Origin: Sporodiniella umbellata
Taxonomy: Eukaryota; Mucoromycota; Mucoromycetes; Mucorales; Rhizopodaceae
Assembly: GCA_025677835.1 (NCBI GenBank)
Contig: JAIXMR010000026.1
Coordinates: forward strand, 1-45,000
Direction of reading: 5' to 3'
DNA: 45,000 bases
The notes beneath the pieces were generated by a model. That model did no database searches, was not told the origin of the DNA, and worked only from the letters and a program-made list of their open reading frames with translations. Below are positions 1 to 11,317 of this stretch, piece by piece. Within the stretch, counting starts at the first letter, position 1; every line of letters begins with the position of its first letter. The position numbers and the translations under genes are program-made.

Positions 1-12
1 CTTATATACTAG

Positions 13-899
13 TTTATTGCTTATGGTCTGAACTCAATTATATTTAAAGTGACTAAAGAAATCAAATGTGGCGAAGAGATTACTGTCTTTTACGGGCAAC
101 ACTATTTTGGCGAAAACAATTGTGAGTGCCTGTGCGCTACTTGTGAAAAAAAGCAAAGAGGAGGGTTTTATTTGCCAGAAAAAGATCAAAGGAAGGACAG
201 CTACAAACGTCCAACACGCTCAAAAAAAACCCCTATAGCATATGAAGGTAGAGTCAGTAACGCGGAAACTAGTTGGCTTAAACATACTAATTTTTTTTTA
301 CTCCAACAATTGAATAACAAGATTATGTGCCTACTCCTATGAAGAGGAGCCATTCGATTTCCGAAGACGACGCCGCTAACAAATTGAAAGTGATGAGCAT
401 TGATTTCATATGTAATAAAAAAAAAAAGAAATCTAAAGAAGTTACAATTCAACTTGATTTGGAAACTCTGGAACAAAAACACTCACCCAAAGCCGATTCA
501 GCCGTCAGTCTATCCCCCAATAAAGATATATTAGAGGATTTTTTAGATGACATATCTGACATATCTTCAGTCTCAAGCTTGGACAAAATTCGCCAGCTCA
601 ACTGTATTGGATGCCATCGCCCATTGGAAAACATATCTGAACAAGTCGGGCCAGACCCTTCACTTATACATGAGCTTGCTACTTGGACATGGAGCCCCAG
701 TGCTGTATTTACCAGCTGGTGTCCCAAAAGGTGTCCTCGATGTGAAAGGCACATGGCTATTTTTGGCCAAGAGTGGCCATCTCGAAAAGAAAAAAGATTA
801 CGAAAACCTAAAAAACGCAAAGAAACAAAGCGTAGTAAAGCTTCAAAAGGGCCAAAGCGCCAAAAGAATTGTCAAGAGGCGAATAATTCAAAAAATTAA
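13..899 (+). CDS. SET9: Histone H4-K20 methyltransferase (SET9/SUV420 type), 3' part
   Basis: C-terminal part of a nuclear SET-domain methyltransferase of the SUV420/Set9 family, which methylates histone H4 lysine 20. Exons 13-247 and 322-899; the 74-nt intron starts GTAGAG and ends ACAAG, and the joined phase is open to TAA. The first exon carries the end of the SET domain: SIIFKV, then GEEITVFYGQHYFGENNC, followed by the post-SET cysteine cluster CECLCATCEKK. The second exon has CIGCHRPL and later WCPKRCPRCERHMAIFGQEW, the Cys-rich C-terminal block typical of Set9, then a basic Lys/Arg tail. About 270 residues are visible. The N-terminal half and the first SET motifs lie outside the window. 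The TAG at 10-12 is read as a 3' splice site because the preceding frame is closed. An overlapping ORF in another frame (547-930) is a shadow. Confidence 0.85.
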
Positions 900-1914
900 A
901 AATCTACCTAAGCGAAAAAACCCCAAGTAGCTTGGTAGTTGTGGAGAAATTGATAGTTTAGTCAAGATATTGACGTATATTTCAAGTCATTATGCTTAAA
1001 AGCCTTTCTGATTTTGTTTGTTTTCTTTCCTTTTTGTACATATTGCATTTTTAAATACTTTAATAAATAGGGCATTATGGTTTTGTCTCTTCCATTTTTT
1101 TTTAAAAAAAAAAGTATAACTCATGCTGGTGAGCTACAAAATTAGAGCTGTGTAACATTTTTGATAAAAGCAAATAGACCCTTTTGCTACTAGAAATTCT
1201 AGTTAGCTCTGGTGCAATCTTTTTAAAAGCTTATTTGCTTTACGAGTAATGCTCTTTTACTGCTTGTATAAAAATCTTACTGTGCAATCCAGGCATTATA
1301 TAGTATTGAAGTTGTAAATAAATGACGGTTTCTTCAAATTTTGGTTTTCTCATGACCGATGTAAGTTGGCTAGACATATATTAAATAAACCGTTGTGCCC
1401 ACTATACCAAATATTTTGATGATCGTGGCAGTCGAATTATAGTTTGATTGTTTAGCAATTAAACGTTTTCTTTAGTATCTAAATAACGCCCTATACAGCA
1501 AATATTCAGAGTTTTGAGACGGTATCATTTTTTAAAAGAAAAATTAAACAAGTTTAACTTGTAAAATGGCCTCTTGGAAACACGAAAATGAGTAGGATAT
1601 ATCCTGCAGTTAACAAAGCCTTCGTTTTGTATAGACAATGTATTTGCTTTTTACCTATTATCAAAGACTTCTTGCATAACCCTAGAGTCTAAGAACCCAC
1701 AAACCTGCTCCTAATACCTATCTGAGCTCTGATATATCTCATCATTCTTGCTTTCAAACCTTGTAATAGAATTTTTTCCTAAACACTCTCAAGAACCATT
1801 TCATCTTAGACTTCGAATTTTTGTGCCGCCGTGCAGCAAAATAGTTACGTATACGCATTGTTGTGTTTTATATACTTTATAACCCAGATCGACTTAAGAG
1901 CTTATTCTTTAACT

Positions 1915-1946
<32 letters not shown>

Positions 1947-3850
1947 AGGCTAAGTAAAGTACCTAACACCTTGATACGCCTGTATTTTCTTTGTAAAACC
2001 CTATTTTTTTCTAATCAAAAAGAGGGCGTAAATCCGACTAAGCGGCTATGCGCTTTGTAATGGCATTGATCTTTTATTTTTCAAATAAAAATACAGCCAG
2101 ATACAAGCAGATAGTGTTTTGACTAGGTTCTCAAATTTATATTCAAATAGCGATATTTTTCCCTCTTTTACTCTCTGAAGAAAAGAACAAATAAAAGAAA
2201 AAGGCAATGTCTCTCATCAAGGCTTGGTACCATAAAACCAATTTATTATAGGACCTTGATTTTTCAGAAATGGATCCCCTATGTTCATACACCTTCCGTG
2301 ACTTTTTGATTTATCGAGCCACATTGGAATATGTCTCTAACCTATTCAATTTTTTTTTAAAAAAAACTTGAAAACACGTTAAAATACGTTTCTCTTTACA
2401 CTTCTAATAGTTAGTATTTTGTATTTGAACTTTATACACCATTTATATTGGCCAGCAATGCATATCTTTCAGATGTATTACCTCTTCTATTTTAAGTAAA
2501 CTTTAACATAGAAAACTCTCCTAAATCCCAAATTAAAACTAAAATTTTATAGAAAGATAAGAATTTATGGGTTAGGGAAATCTTTCATTGCTCTACTCGG
2601 CCTACATCTCAATAAAGCTGTACAACTCGAAATTTTTTAAAGTGTGCTGAGAATATGAATGCCTAGAAGGACAAGACAAAGAAATGAGTATTTACATCAA
2701 TGAACAAAAGATCAGATGTCTTTCAAAAACCCATGAACAATTTAATTTGTCACGTCAACAATAGTTCTTTTTCTGCTAGCTCATGTCAACTATCAGCCCA
2801 AAACAACGTACCCGTATGTTTTTCAGTCCCGCCAAAAGTTCTCGAGCTACCCCAAAGCTTTAGTAGACAAGAAAAAGACAATCAAAAAGCTTACGCAAGA
2901 AACAGCCGAATCTAGAGTCTAGATCAACTCCTTCAATACCGAATTCTATTCAAGACTTTTACAACATTCCTAACTTTCTCCTCCTCCCTCACCCCTTCTC
3001 TTTTTTTTTTCGAAGCTAAAAAGGACTCGGATGTTTGCATTTTCTCATTTGCCTGAACCTGGTTGTGGTAATTTTGGTTGGATCTAGCGGGAAAACCTAT
3101 AACAATTTTTATTCTTAGTATAAATAACGTTTACGAAACCCTTTTCTTTTGACTCACACGGTTCGTGAAATTTTGTTCCAGCCTAAATTATTGTACATAC
3201 CATAGCTTTTGATTTGAAATGCCCGAAAGCCTTCTTCCGTACACTAAAAAGCCCCATTTTATGCTGTAGCTGTAGATATAGCTTTAGTAGAATACGGGTC
3301 ATAGCTTTGTTTTTGAAATAAAACTTTAAAAAGTAAGAAACAAAGAGAGCATAGACCGAGCGCAAAGATAATGTCAAAACATACAGTGAGTCTCTTCTTT
3401 GATGCTTACAGCTTCTTAAAACACAACCCTTTATTGAGTACTGCTTAAACAGTGACATCATATAAATATATACATATAAATACATACATACATATATATA
3501 TATATATGCATGCAACGAATAGACACATAGTTGTTTCTGAACAGTTATACAAAAAGTGATTTTAAATAAGGATTTACTTTATTGGACGAGTAATTAAAAC
3601 AACATAGAAATGTAAATGAATGCCTGCGTATACGCTTACAATAACGTGACTTTTTAATTGGAGTTTCCCAAATTAGATCTGTTTGTAGGCTTTCTCGGCC
3701 AAAAAAAAAAAAGCAATTGATATCCATTAAAGGTGGCTTCATAACTTGGCACAGGAGTTGGGATTGAATTGGTACAAGTCACAGTCGAGCTTTTTGTATG
3801 AAAACCTCAGAGAATTTTTTCAATCTTTTCTTTCAACGTACATATTTAAA
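900..3850. other. Intergenic region, no convincing gene
   Basis: About 2.95 kb of AT-rich sequence with several homopolymers, including an A-run at about 1917-1945 and T/A tract pairs near 1097 and 2350. A (CATA/TA)n microsatellite lies at about 3460-3508. An ATG-started ORF at 2700-2915 (71 aa, MNKRSDVFQKPM start) has no recognisable domain or splice context, so I do not call it a gene. Confidence 0.5.
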
Positions 3851-4360
3851 ATGGCTAAAGATAAGGTTACCAAGAAGACTAGTAAGAAATTCGTTTTTAA
3901 AAGCTAGTGGGTGTACTTGGTCTCATTCTAATCTAACTTAGCCAAAAGAGTATCTCCATACAACAACTTTATGAAAGTAAGAATAAAGTGACAAAAAAAA
4001 AAACACACACACACACACATTTTTACTCATATCTATCGTCAGACTGAATTAGCCAAAGTAAAGAAAGAAAACCCTGAAATGGCACACAAGGATGTAAGTA
4101 GTAGTAGTTTTTTTTTTTTTTTTTTATCTTGCGAAAAATGACGCGCGTTTTTTTATATACTATTACTATTTACTTGGGCCGTACTAACTCTATTTTTTTT
4201 TTTTTTTTTTCAATATAGGCTTTTAAGCTCGCTGTAAGTATATAAGAATGTGTAAAGATTGAGGCAGCTAAGTAGAGGGATTGTATTTATGTAGGCTTCA
4301 AACTGGAAAGAGTCCCCAGAAAACCCAAAGAACAAAAAGGATACCGCTGCTGCTAAATAA
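3851..4360 (+). CDS. Small HMG/YABBY-like chromatin protein, 65 aa, five exons
   Basis: A mini-gene of five short exons: 3851-3881, 3942-3976, 4043-4093, 4219-4233 (15 nt) and 4295-4360, total 198 nt. All introns are GT-AG and all phases close. The protein starts MAKDKVTKKTTKRVSPYNNF and continues through ELAKVKKENPEMAHKDAFKL to ASNWKESPENPKNKK. This is the half-HMG-box pattern (Pro-Tyr-Asn-x-Phe-(M/I)-Lys, then Ala-Phe-Lys-x-Ala-x-x-Asn-Trp) of fungal YABBY/HMG-like small basic proteins. These are expected to be nuclear and DNA-binding; that role is family knowledge and was not tested here. Intron 2 contains an (AC)n repeat at 4003-4019 and introns 3 and 4 have long T-tracts. No exon is long enough to show as an ORF, so the gene is easy to miss. 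Confidence 0.82.
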
Positions 4361-5381
4361 CAAAATCGTATTTCGCATTATGTACGCGACGAAATACAGT
4401 GCGATTTTTTTCCCCAAATTTCTTGTATAAAATAAATTACAGTTCCACATAGTCCCGTTGTGCAAGCTCTTTTCAATAAGATGATATCGAACTTTATGCA
4501 ACAGATCTTTGAAAAGACAAAAGAGGTTGGTTTGTATAGAAAAAAACTTTGGGTGTGAGTCAAATAAAAGTCCAACCAACAACAATATGGATGGCATCAA
4601 CGACAATATTGGACTGGTTCTCTCTTGAATATTTCAAGAGAACCTCTGCAGTATGACTTTCAACTCCAAATATACCATTACGTATACATCACAACAGAGA
4701 CAGTCTTGTGCTTTCAATAGACTGACACTTGAATCAAATCATTATTGATCGCTACACTTTTAAGAGCCAAAGACAACTCTATACTCAACAACAGTCGGCA
4801 ACCACTTTAGTTGCAGGCTAATATTTGTAGAATGTAATTCAATTCTGTCTCTTCTATGTATTTCACCAAAGGGCGGCCAACAATTTTTAGTGTTTTTTTT
4901 TTTTCTTTCAAGTCTGTTGTTTGTATTTTTTATTATTATTCAAGTATTGGTAGCACATACTATGACCAAGCAAGTCGGAAAAAGAACTGGTTTCAATCGC
5001 TTTTTTTTTTTTTTTTTTTTTTTTGAAAAAGCCAGTACGATTGTACCTTTAGAACTGTAATATCTTTACTTGTCTCGAGCTTTTTAAGGATGTTTAGTTG
5101 AGCGTAATCTGTTTGTTATAGGCTCAACTTTTATTGTGCTAGAACACATAGCTATAGCGAGATAGACCCGTTTCACGAGCAAAAGTACAGTTTGTCACAC
5201 TTCAAACGTCTTTCTATGGAATGCTGTGAAAAAGCTCTTTAAAAACAAAACACAGTAAAAATCCGTGATGAATTTGTATTGACAGTAGAGTTTGTTCGAA
5301 AATCCAACGTTCAACTGCAGGAGAGTGGTCAAGTAAAGAAGAGGAAAGTGTCTGTAGTATTTGTTGTCCACAGAAAAGATG

Positions 5382-5412
<31 letters not shown>

Positions 5413-5488
5413 GAAGCCTCCAGCTGATATTATACAGATTTATTATTGTGTGTGTGTGTGTTTGGGTTGTGGAAAAGAAAATAGTTTT
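4361..5488. other. Convergent intergenic region
   Basis: Lies between the 3' ends of the HMG-like gene (plus) and the CCDC47 homologue (minus). It contains T-runs near 4895, 5001-5024 and 5382-5396 (the last followed at once by an A-run) and a short (GT)n at about 5445-5461. I see no coding or RNA gene. Confidence 0.5.
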
Positions 5489-6614
5489 TTATGCCTTTCT
5501 TCTTTTCTGCTGTTTTTTCAACAGACGCGTATGCTCTTTTTCCTCCAATTTACGCTGTTCCGATGGACTCAATTTTTTTCTTTTTTCATCTTCTATACGC
5601 TTTGCCTCAATTTTTTTCTTTGCCAATTCCTCTTGGCGGTCAGCAGCCACTCTTTTGGCGCACTCTTTACGCAAGCCCTCTCTGTTTTTGTTGATTTGAG
5701 TTTTTACATCCGTGGGCAACTTGATATCCTTGACGATATCAGGAAACTCACAAGCCAATTGGACCAGGGGGTCCAACATTTCATAGGTCATCAAGAAAGA
5801 AAGTGTCAGTACAAGAGGGCCGTCGTTCTCGTAAGCCTCAGGCTCTTTTGAAGGCAAACTGGATACGGTGAAAGACTCAAGGCGGTCAGCAGCACTGGAA
5901 AGAATCTCTCCCACTCTAGAAGACAGGATAACATCGGCGAGTTTTTGAGATTCAGTATAGACTATAAAGGAATCAGGAATCAGCTTGCTTGATCCTAATT
6001 TAGCAAAACGGCTCTATTCCAACGGTTGAATACAAAGAAGGGAAGACAAAGTCTTGGTTTATCCTTACCAAATCGAAACGTTTCTTGACCATTTCGGCAG
6101 ATTCGCTTTTTTTGATCACTGCAAACACAAACTTTTCAGGCAAGGCTTTGTCAAGAACCAATTTCAATGTCTATAAAAGAGTTAGAGTTCAATGTAAAGA
6201 TCCGTGTATGTATATATACCACTCTGTCTGCAACAGGTTGGGTCAAGCCTACAAGGGAAAGCAGTTGGGTAGTAAAGAAGGTCAAGATATCATTTCTGGG
6301 TTTCAGCTGTTTTATTTACAAGAGGTTAGATAGATAGATGGATATCTATGTACCTTTAACCACCAGTGTCCGAACTGAACATGCCGTCTTCCAGAAACAT
6401 ACAAAAGATAATCTGCAGGTCCGTCCTTGACCAAAGCAGACTTTTGGTTGCCTACAAGCGAATATTGGGATTGAAGATATTCAAAGTGTCGTGCCAACCA
6501 ATACTTGGCCTTTTTCATATTTTCATTTTTTCCTTGATACCAAACCGCAGTGTAAAGAAGAAAGGTCAGCAGAATCACGATTTCCATCTGAAAATCTTGA
6601 AGAGTAAAAGCTTT

Positions 6615-6650
<36 letters not shown>

Positions 6651-6861
6651 ACAGGTTAATTAGAGCTTGTTTGATAGGTCATTTTCTTACGTCTAACCAG
6701 AGGATTGTCGGAAGACACTAGATAGAAGGAATGGATGAGTCATTGAGCTGAAGACTTTGTTCTTTACTTTCAATTGGTTTTTTCTCTAAAACTGTTTCTT
6801 CTTGAGCAGATGCGCCGAGAAGACTTGACACCAAGAACAATGGCACAATGAACTTGGACAT
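5489..6861 (-). CDS. CCDC47 homologue (PAT complex, DUF1682)
   Basis: ER membrane protein of the CCDC47/DUF1682 family, a subunit of the PAT complex that assists multipass membrane-protein insertion at the translocon. Model, 5' to 3' on the minus strand: 6861-6768, 6717-6698, 6587-6354, 6306-6220, 6170-6069, 5983-5489; phases close. It starts with a signal peptide (MSKFIVPLFLVSSLLGASAQ), then a membrane segment MEIVILLTFLLYTAVWYQGK, a conserved globular part (QSQYSLVG, VSGRRHVQFGHWW, FVFAVIKKSESAEMVKKRFD) and a Lys/Glu/Arg coiled-coil tail beginning EELAKKKIEAKRIEDEKRKK, the C-terminal signature of the family. The joins around exon 2 are the least certain: a stronger GTAAGA donor 7 nt downstream would break the frame, so I used GTTAGA. 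The intron 5983/6069 acceptor was chosen because upstream AGs give a stop. Confidence 0.8.
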
Positions 6862-6891
6862 GATGTTTACAGGAAAAAAGAGGGAAATAAA

Positions 6892-6940
6892 TCTAGTTTA
6901 TTTTAATTCTAGTTTATTTTAATTCTAGTTTATTTTTTTT
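6892..6940. repeat. 16-bp tandem repeat upstream of the CCDC47 homologue
   Basis: Nearly three head-to-tail copies of ctagtttattttaatt (6893-6908, 6909-6924, then a copy from 6925 that runs into a T-tract). They lie 32-80 bp upstream of the minus-strand start codon, so they fall in the promoter or 5' UTR. Confidence 0.85.
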
Positions 6941-7012
6941 TTGGAGACTACAGCTACGGTGATTAAAATCCAGTAGGGTTCAATAGTATAAAAAGGGCAG
7001 ATTGTTAAGAAA

Positions 7013-7045
7013 GGGGGGGGGAGGAGGAGGAGGAGGGGGAGCGGG
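7013..7045. repeat. G-rich (GGA)n tract in the LSC2 3' flank
   Basis: Nine G followed by (AGG)n, a further GGGGG and GCGGG on the plus strand, about 95 nt downstream of the LSC2 stop. It is strikingly G-rich for this AT-rich window. The LSC2 transcript would carry the complementary C/U-rich sequence. Confidence 0.8.
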
Positions 7046-7138
7046 TTATTTTGTTTTATTTGACGTATAAAATAATAAACAGAATATATAAATATCAAAA
7101 ATAGAAAGAAAGAGAAAAGGATAGAGAAGGGGAGAGAT

Positions 7139-8715
7139 TTAAGCAAACTTGACATCAATGTTGGCTTCTCTAGCCAATGAGACGATCTTGGAGAACTTGA
7201 CAGCCTTTTGAGCGGCGGTGTCGAGATCTTCGAGAGCAAAGATACGCAGACCAGAGTCGGCAATCAACTTCTTGGCCTCATCCACCTTTGTACCACGAAG
7301 ACGTACGATCAAGGGGATTTTGAGGTCCAAATCTTGAGCAGCGGCGATGATACCTTCAGCAATCACATCACAACGCATGATACCACCAAAGATGTTAACA
7401 AAGGCAGAGGTGACGTTAGGGTCTGAGGTAATGATTTCAAAAGCGGCCTTGACAGCTTCAGGGGTAGCGGCACCACCGACGTCCAAAAAGTTGGCAGGCT
7501 TACCACCGTGAAGTTGAATGATATCCATGGTGGCCATAGCAAGACCGGCGCCATTGACCAAACAACCAATGCTACCGTCCAAACCAATGTAGTTCAAGTG
7601 GTGCTTGGCAGCAGCAATTTCACGAGAATCTTCTTGGGTGAAATCGCGAAGATCAAAGACATCCTTTTGTCTGAAATCAGCGTTATCGTCAAAGTTCAAC
7701 TTGGCATCCATACAGAGAACTAGATAGAAAAAAGAAGGTCAGAACGTTAGCTCTATGGCAAGAGGTTTACCTTGGTTATCGTTGGATTCAGACAAGGGGT
7801 TGATTTCGACTTGAGTAGCATCTTTTTCGTTAAAGAGCTTGTAGAGGTTCATGAAGGTCTCTGAGGCTTCTTCTTGACCCTTGGGAGTGAAGCCCATCTT
7901 TTGAGCGAGACCCAAGGCAGCTTCCTTGGTCAAACCGACCTTATTGTCTACAGGGAGAGTGATAATGGCTTCAGGGTTTTGAGCAGCCACGGTTTCGATA
8001 TCGACACCACCTTGAGCAGAGGCCACAATTACAGGTCCAGCAGACTTACGATCCAACAAGATGGCAAAGTAGTATTCGTTACGAGCATACTTGCGTTCAC
8101 AGATATAAACAGCGTTACAAGGTTTACCTTCAGCACCGGTTTGTTTGGTAACCAAGTTATGACCCAACATTTTTTCGGCAAGAGCCTTGGCTTCTTCAGG
8201 TCTAAATTAATAATAATAAAAAAAAAAAAATTTTTTTTTTTTTTTTTTAATAATCGTAAAAAGGATAGACCAGGCAATAGAAAAACTTACGTGTTAAATG
8301 TCTTGACACCACCTTTATAGCCACTAGAGAAAGTACCCTTACCACGACCACCAGCAAGTACTTGAGCCTTGATCACAAGATCATCAGAGCCTAACGATAG
8401 GGAGTTAAAAAAAAAAAAAAGGACAAACGCACACGTATTAGGTATTACCAAGTTTCTTTGCAATCTCAAAAGCTTCTTCGGGTGTCTTGGCAACCTCACC
8501 TTTAGGAGCGTTGATGTTATATTCTCTCAAAAGCTTAACGGACAAGTATTCATGAATGTTAAGGAAACGCTTTTGTTGTTGTTGAAGGGGCTTGCGGGCA
8601 ACCTTGGGTACAGCAAGATGTTAATGATGAGAATTGTCAAAGTGACATCAAGTATGGATATTACCAAAGAGGCGCGTTGGGCAAGAGAGCTGGCAGTACG
8701 TAATGAGTTGAACAT
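7139..8715 (-). CDS. LSC2: Succinyl-CoA ligase beta subunit, mitochondrial
   Basis: TCA-cycle enzyme subunit that, with the alpha subunit, interconverts succinyl-CoA and succinate with phosphorylation of ADP (or GDP). Exons (minus): 8715-8665, 8602-8449, 8390-8291, 8201-7771, 7719-7139; 1317 nt, 438 aa, normal for the family. The N-terminus ([20 protein letters not shown]) is an Arg/Ser-rich mitochondrial presequence; the mature part begins near LNIHEYLS. The ATP-grasp domain shows [16 protein letters not shown], and the metal and nucleotide region shows [13 protein letters not shown]. The CoA-ligase domain has [33 protein letters not shown] and IVRLRGT. All joins keep phase (for example [13 protein letters not shown]). 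A CCAAT box lies about 250 bp upstream. I cannot decide ADP versus GDP specificity from sequence alone. Confidence 0.96.
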
Positions 8716-8967
8716 CTTTTGTTATCTAATTTTTTTTTTTTTTTTTTTGGTTGGGGCAGACAAGAAAACAAAAGTAGTGAAATAAAAAAAAAAAAAAAAA
8801 AAAAAATAAATAAGGGCACTCTCAAGCGGGAAAAAAAAAAAAATTGGGTCAAGCCAACATTGCTGAAAGATGTGTCACCCCCTGGCCAAACCAAGCGTTT
8901 TAGACCCAGTGTATTTAAAAAGTGACCATTTTTCTCTTGATTGGTATCTACGCGAGTGATGTCTTGA

Positions 8968-8972
8968 CCAAT
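8968..8972 (+). promoter_or_regulatory. CCAAT box upstream of LSC2
   Basis: CCAATCAG at 8968-8975, about 250 bp before the LSC2 start. Fungal respiratory genes are often controlled by the CCAAT-binding HAP complex; the link here is inference. Confidence 0.45.
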
Positions 8973-9791
8973 CAGAACCGAGTATGGACTTAAAATTTTC
9001 TTTTTATCTTTGCTTTCATCGCGTAAATAGCCTAACATGATGAAATCCTACTCCTTTGCATGACCTCTTTTCTTTCAAGAAGGTGGACACAGTCGCGAAT
9101 GCATTTTATAGCGTGCATAGAAAAAGAAAAGAAAAAGAGATGGTTCTCTAGAGACCTTGGGTCTGTTCCCCGGTGGTAAATCGAGTCAACCTATTGAATT
9201 CTTATCTGATTTTTGTATTGTCCCGCTTGATTTTCTTTTTAGAAAGGCTGATACTGTTTTCGTAAAGAAAAATAAAAAAAAAAAAAAGAGGAAGAATAGG
9301 TTGCAGAGACAAGTGAGTGAGAAAGTACTATCAACACATCTATCAAAGGCTGCTAATGTAGATGTTTTTTTTTTTTCTGCAAACCAATGCAGACTGGCGT
9401 TTTTGAGTAGTAAAGAGGCTCTATAGATTGAGATCCAAACAACGCTAATACACACTTTTTTTTTTGGTGGCATTATCCTAATTGCTGTTCGTTTTGCGCT
9501 CACCAGGGTATTTATCTGGTAGAGCCGACGTCCATCAAGGAAACTTTTTTTTTTATAAAAAGGTTCAGACTATGCATGTACTCATTTATGTATGATACTT
9601 GAGCTACGGGTAAATAGGTCCAGGTGGATCCTAAAGCAAAACAAAATAAAAAAATAAAAAAAAAGATAAAGAAAGAGAGAAAGATTGTCCAAGGTTCCAA
9701 CCTATTCCATCTGATTTCTAAAACAGAGTGAATTGTACGACACGGATCCCTCAAGCGTCTACCACTTGAATCTGTCAGTCCATGTTTCCTT

Positions 9792-9828
<37 letters not shown>

Positions 9829-10938
9829 TCTGTCTAAAGACTCTCTATTTGTACATTGGATGGATGAAGAAAGCCATTGTCTTGAAAGCTCTGATGTCAT
9901 ACTGATGCTATATTCCTGAGATCTTTTCCCGCATTCAAATGCTTTTATAAGCGATTGCTTTTATTTTTAGACTAGAAGTCCCGTATTTTTCTGTTACATC
10001 TTTGATCTGACTCGTGTCAAAATAAAATCCAGGTAGAGGAGGATTACAAACTATATATAAAAAAAAAAAAAACACGTTAGGTTCTAGAGTGGATGATGTC
10101 TGTCGCGTTATTTTGGTGTAGATTTAGCATGACTTTGATTACGTCTGGCATGGATCGAGTGACATCACTCTTATCTGCCTCTTTTTTTCTATCTGTTTGT
10201 TTGCTATTCCTCATGAAAAAGGGGTGATTACGTAGGGTAAAGATAAGAAACAGAGGTTTTGAGAAAGGCTTTGTTTCTTAGACCAAGAAAGGTTTCTTTT
10301 CACCCAATCCAAAAAAAAAAAAAAAGAAATGGTTTTTTTTTTTTTTTTTTTTTTTGCTATGTTTACGGGGCAAAACATTGCCACTTATTTTCTGTAAAAG
10401 AACCCTGAAGTGTTGTAAAATGACGGACTGTTTTGGTGTCCAAAAAAGCACGCTAGTCTGTGTGACCCGCACCACGATGTGCTGTAATCAAAGCAGAAGG
10501 TAGGACAGGGATTCTAACAGTGGTAAACTTTGTATCTGAGAGATTTTCGCAAAATCAAAATGATCTTTTAGCTTCTTTTCTGTCTATTTCCAATGGCATC
10601 ACTTTCCCCATATTATTATAGCTATACCCAATCGTTCACCTGTCCCCACCTCTTTTTCTATACTCTATTTTTTACGCTTAGACCCTCTCTTTCCTAATTG
10701 TTTCCAGATCAAAAGTGGTTTGTTTGCCTACCGGTGATTGAAAACTGTTCATAAAAAAAAAAAAAAAAAAAAAAAATTTTTTTTTCAACGTACTAAAACT
10801 TTTCTGTAAAAAAAAAAAAAAAAACCTGAAATTTCCCGTATGATGGTAGAAGAAAGTGACCTTTTTTGGGTAAATTAGAGTGGAAGGTGGATCCAGTGAG
10901 AAACAGAAACAGCAGAGAATGAATGACGTGTGAGGTGT

Positions 10939-11140
10939 CCAATCAGATCTACACTCAAACGTTCAAGTGGGCAAGAGTAAAAAAAAAAAAAAAAAAAAAA
11001 ATTCTATAAGCTATGACGCAAAGAATAGAATAGCATAGCTATCAGAATAGAGTTTAAATAAAAGGCACATCTTAAAACACAACTCCGAAGCACTGATGCA
11101 ACATCCAACATTAGGCAAAAAACGATAAGAGATATAAATA
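10939..11140 (+). promoter_or_regulatory. Candidate promoter of the sugar porter (CCAAT and TATA)
   Basis: A CCAATCAG motif starts at 10939, and a TATAAATA element lies at 11133-11140, about 178 bp before the ATG at 11318. Spacing is plausible for a fungal pol II promoter; there is no experimental support. Confidence 0.4.
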
Positions 11141-11317
11141 CCCTGAAAGTTTCTTTTAGATCATTTGTGTTTCTCTTTTTTTTATACATTTTTTTTTATT
11201 CTTACTTTTGCATGTTTTAGATAGGATTGTTTCAATCTATTTCACATTAATTACTTTTACTTTTTATAATCAAACCACTTTACTTTTTTTTTTTATTGTT
11301 GATTATTACTATATACG

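Larger units (their letters stand above)
8716..11317. other. Shared upstream region of LSC2 and the sugar porter
   Basis: About 2.6 kb between two divergent genes. It is rich in homopolymers (for example the A-run 9794-9825, T-run about 10331-10355, A-run then T-run at about 10754-10785, A-run about 10980-11000). I see no gene or RNA. Both flanks carry candidate promoter elements listed separately. Confidence 0.5.

Noticed and set aside
547..930. Second plus-strand ORF overlapping the SET9 C-terminus
   Set aside because: The other frame carries the conserved cysteine block of Set9 and joins in phase with the SET exon; this one does not.
2700..2915. 71-codon ORF in the left intergenic region
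   Set aside because: No motif, no homology that I recognise and no splice context; length is compatible with chance.
3183..3515. Minus-strand 110-codon ORF
   Set aside because: Its N-terminus is translated (TATA/CATA)n microsatellite and the rest is low complexity.
5279..5851. Plus-strand 190-codon ORF opposite the CCDC47 homologue
   Set aside because: It is the antisense shadow of the Lys/Glu-rich coiled coil (reads as Phe/Leu-rich) and includes T/A tracts.
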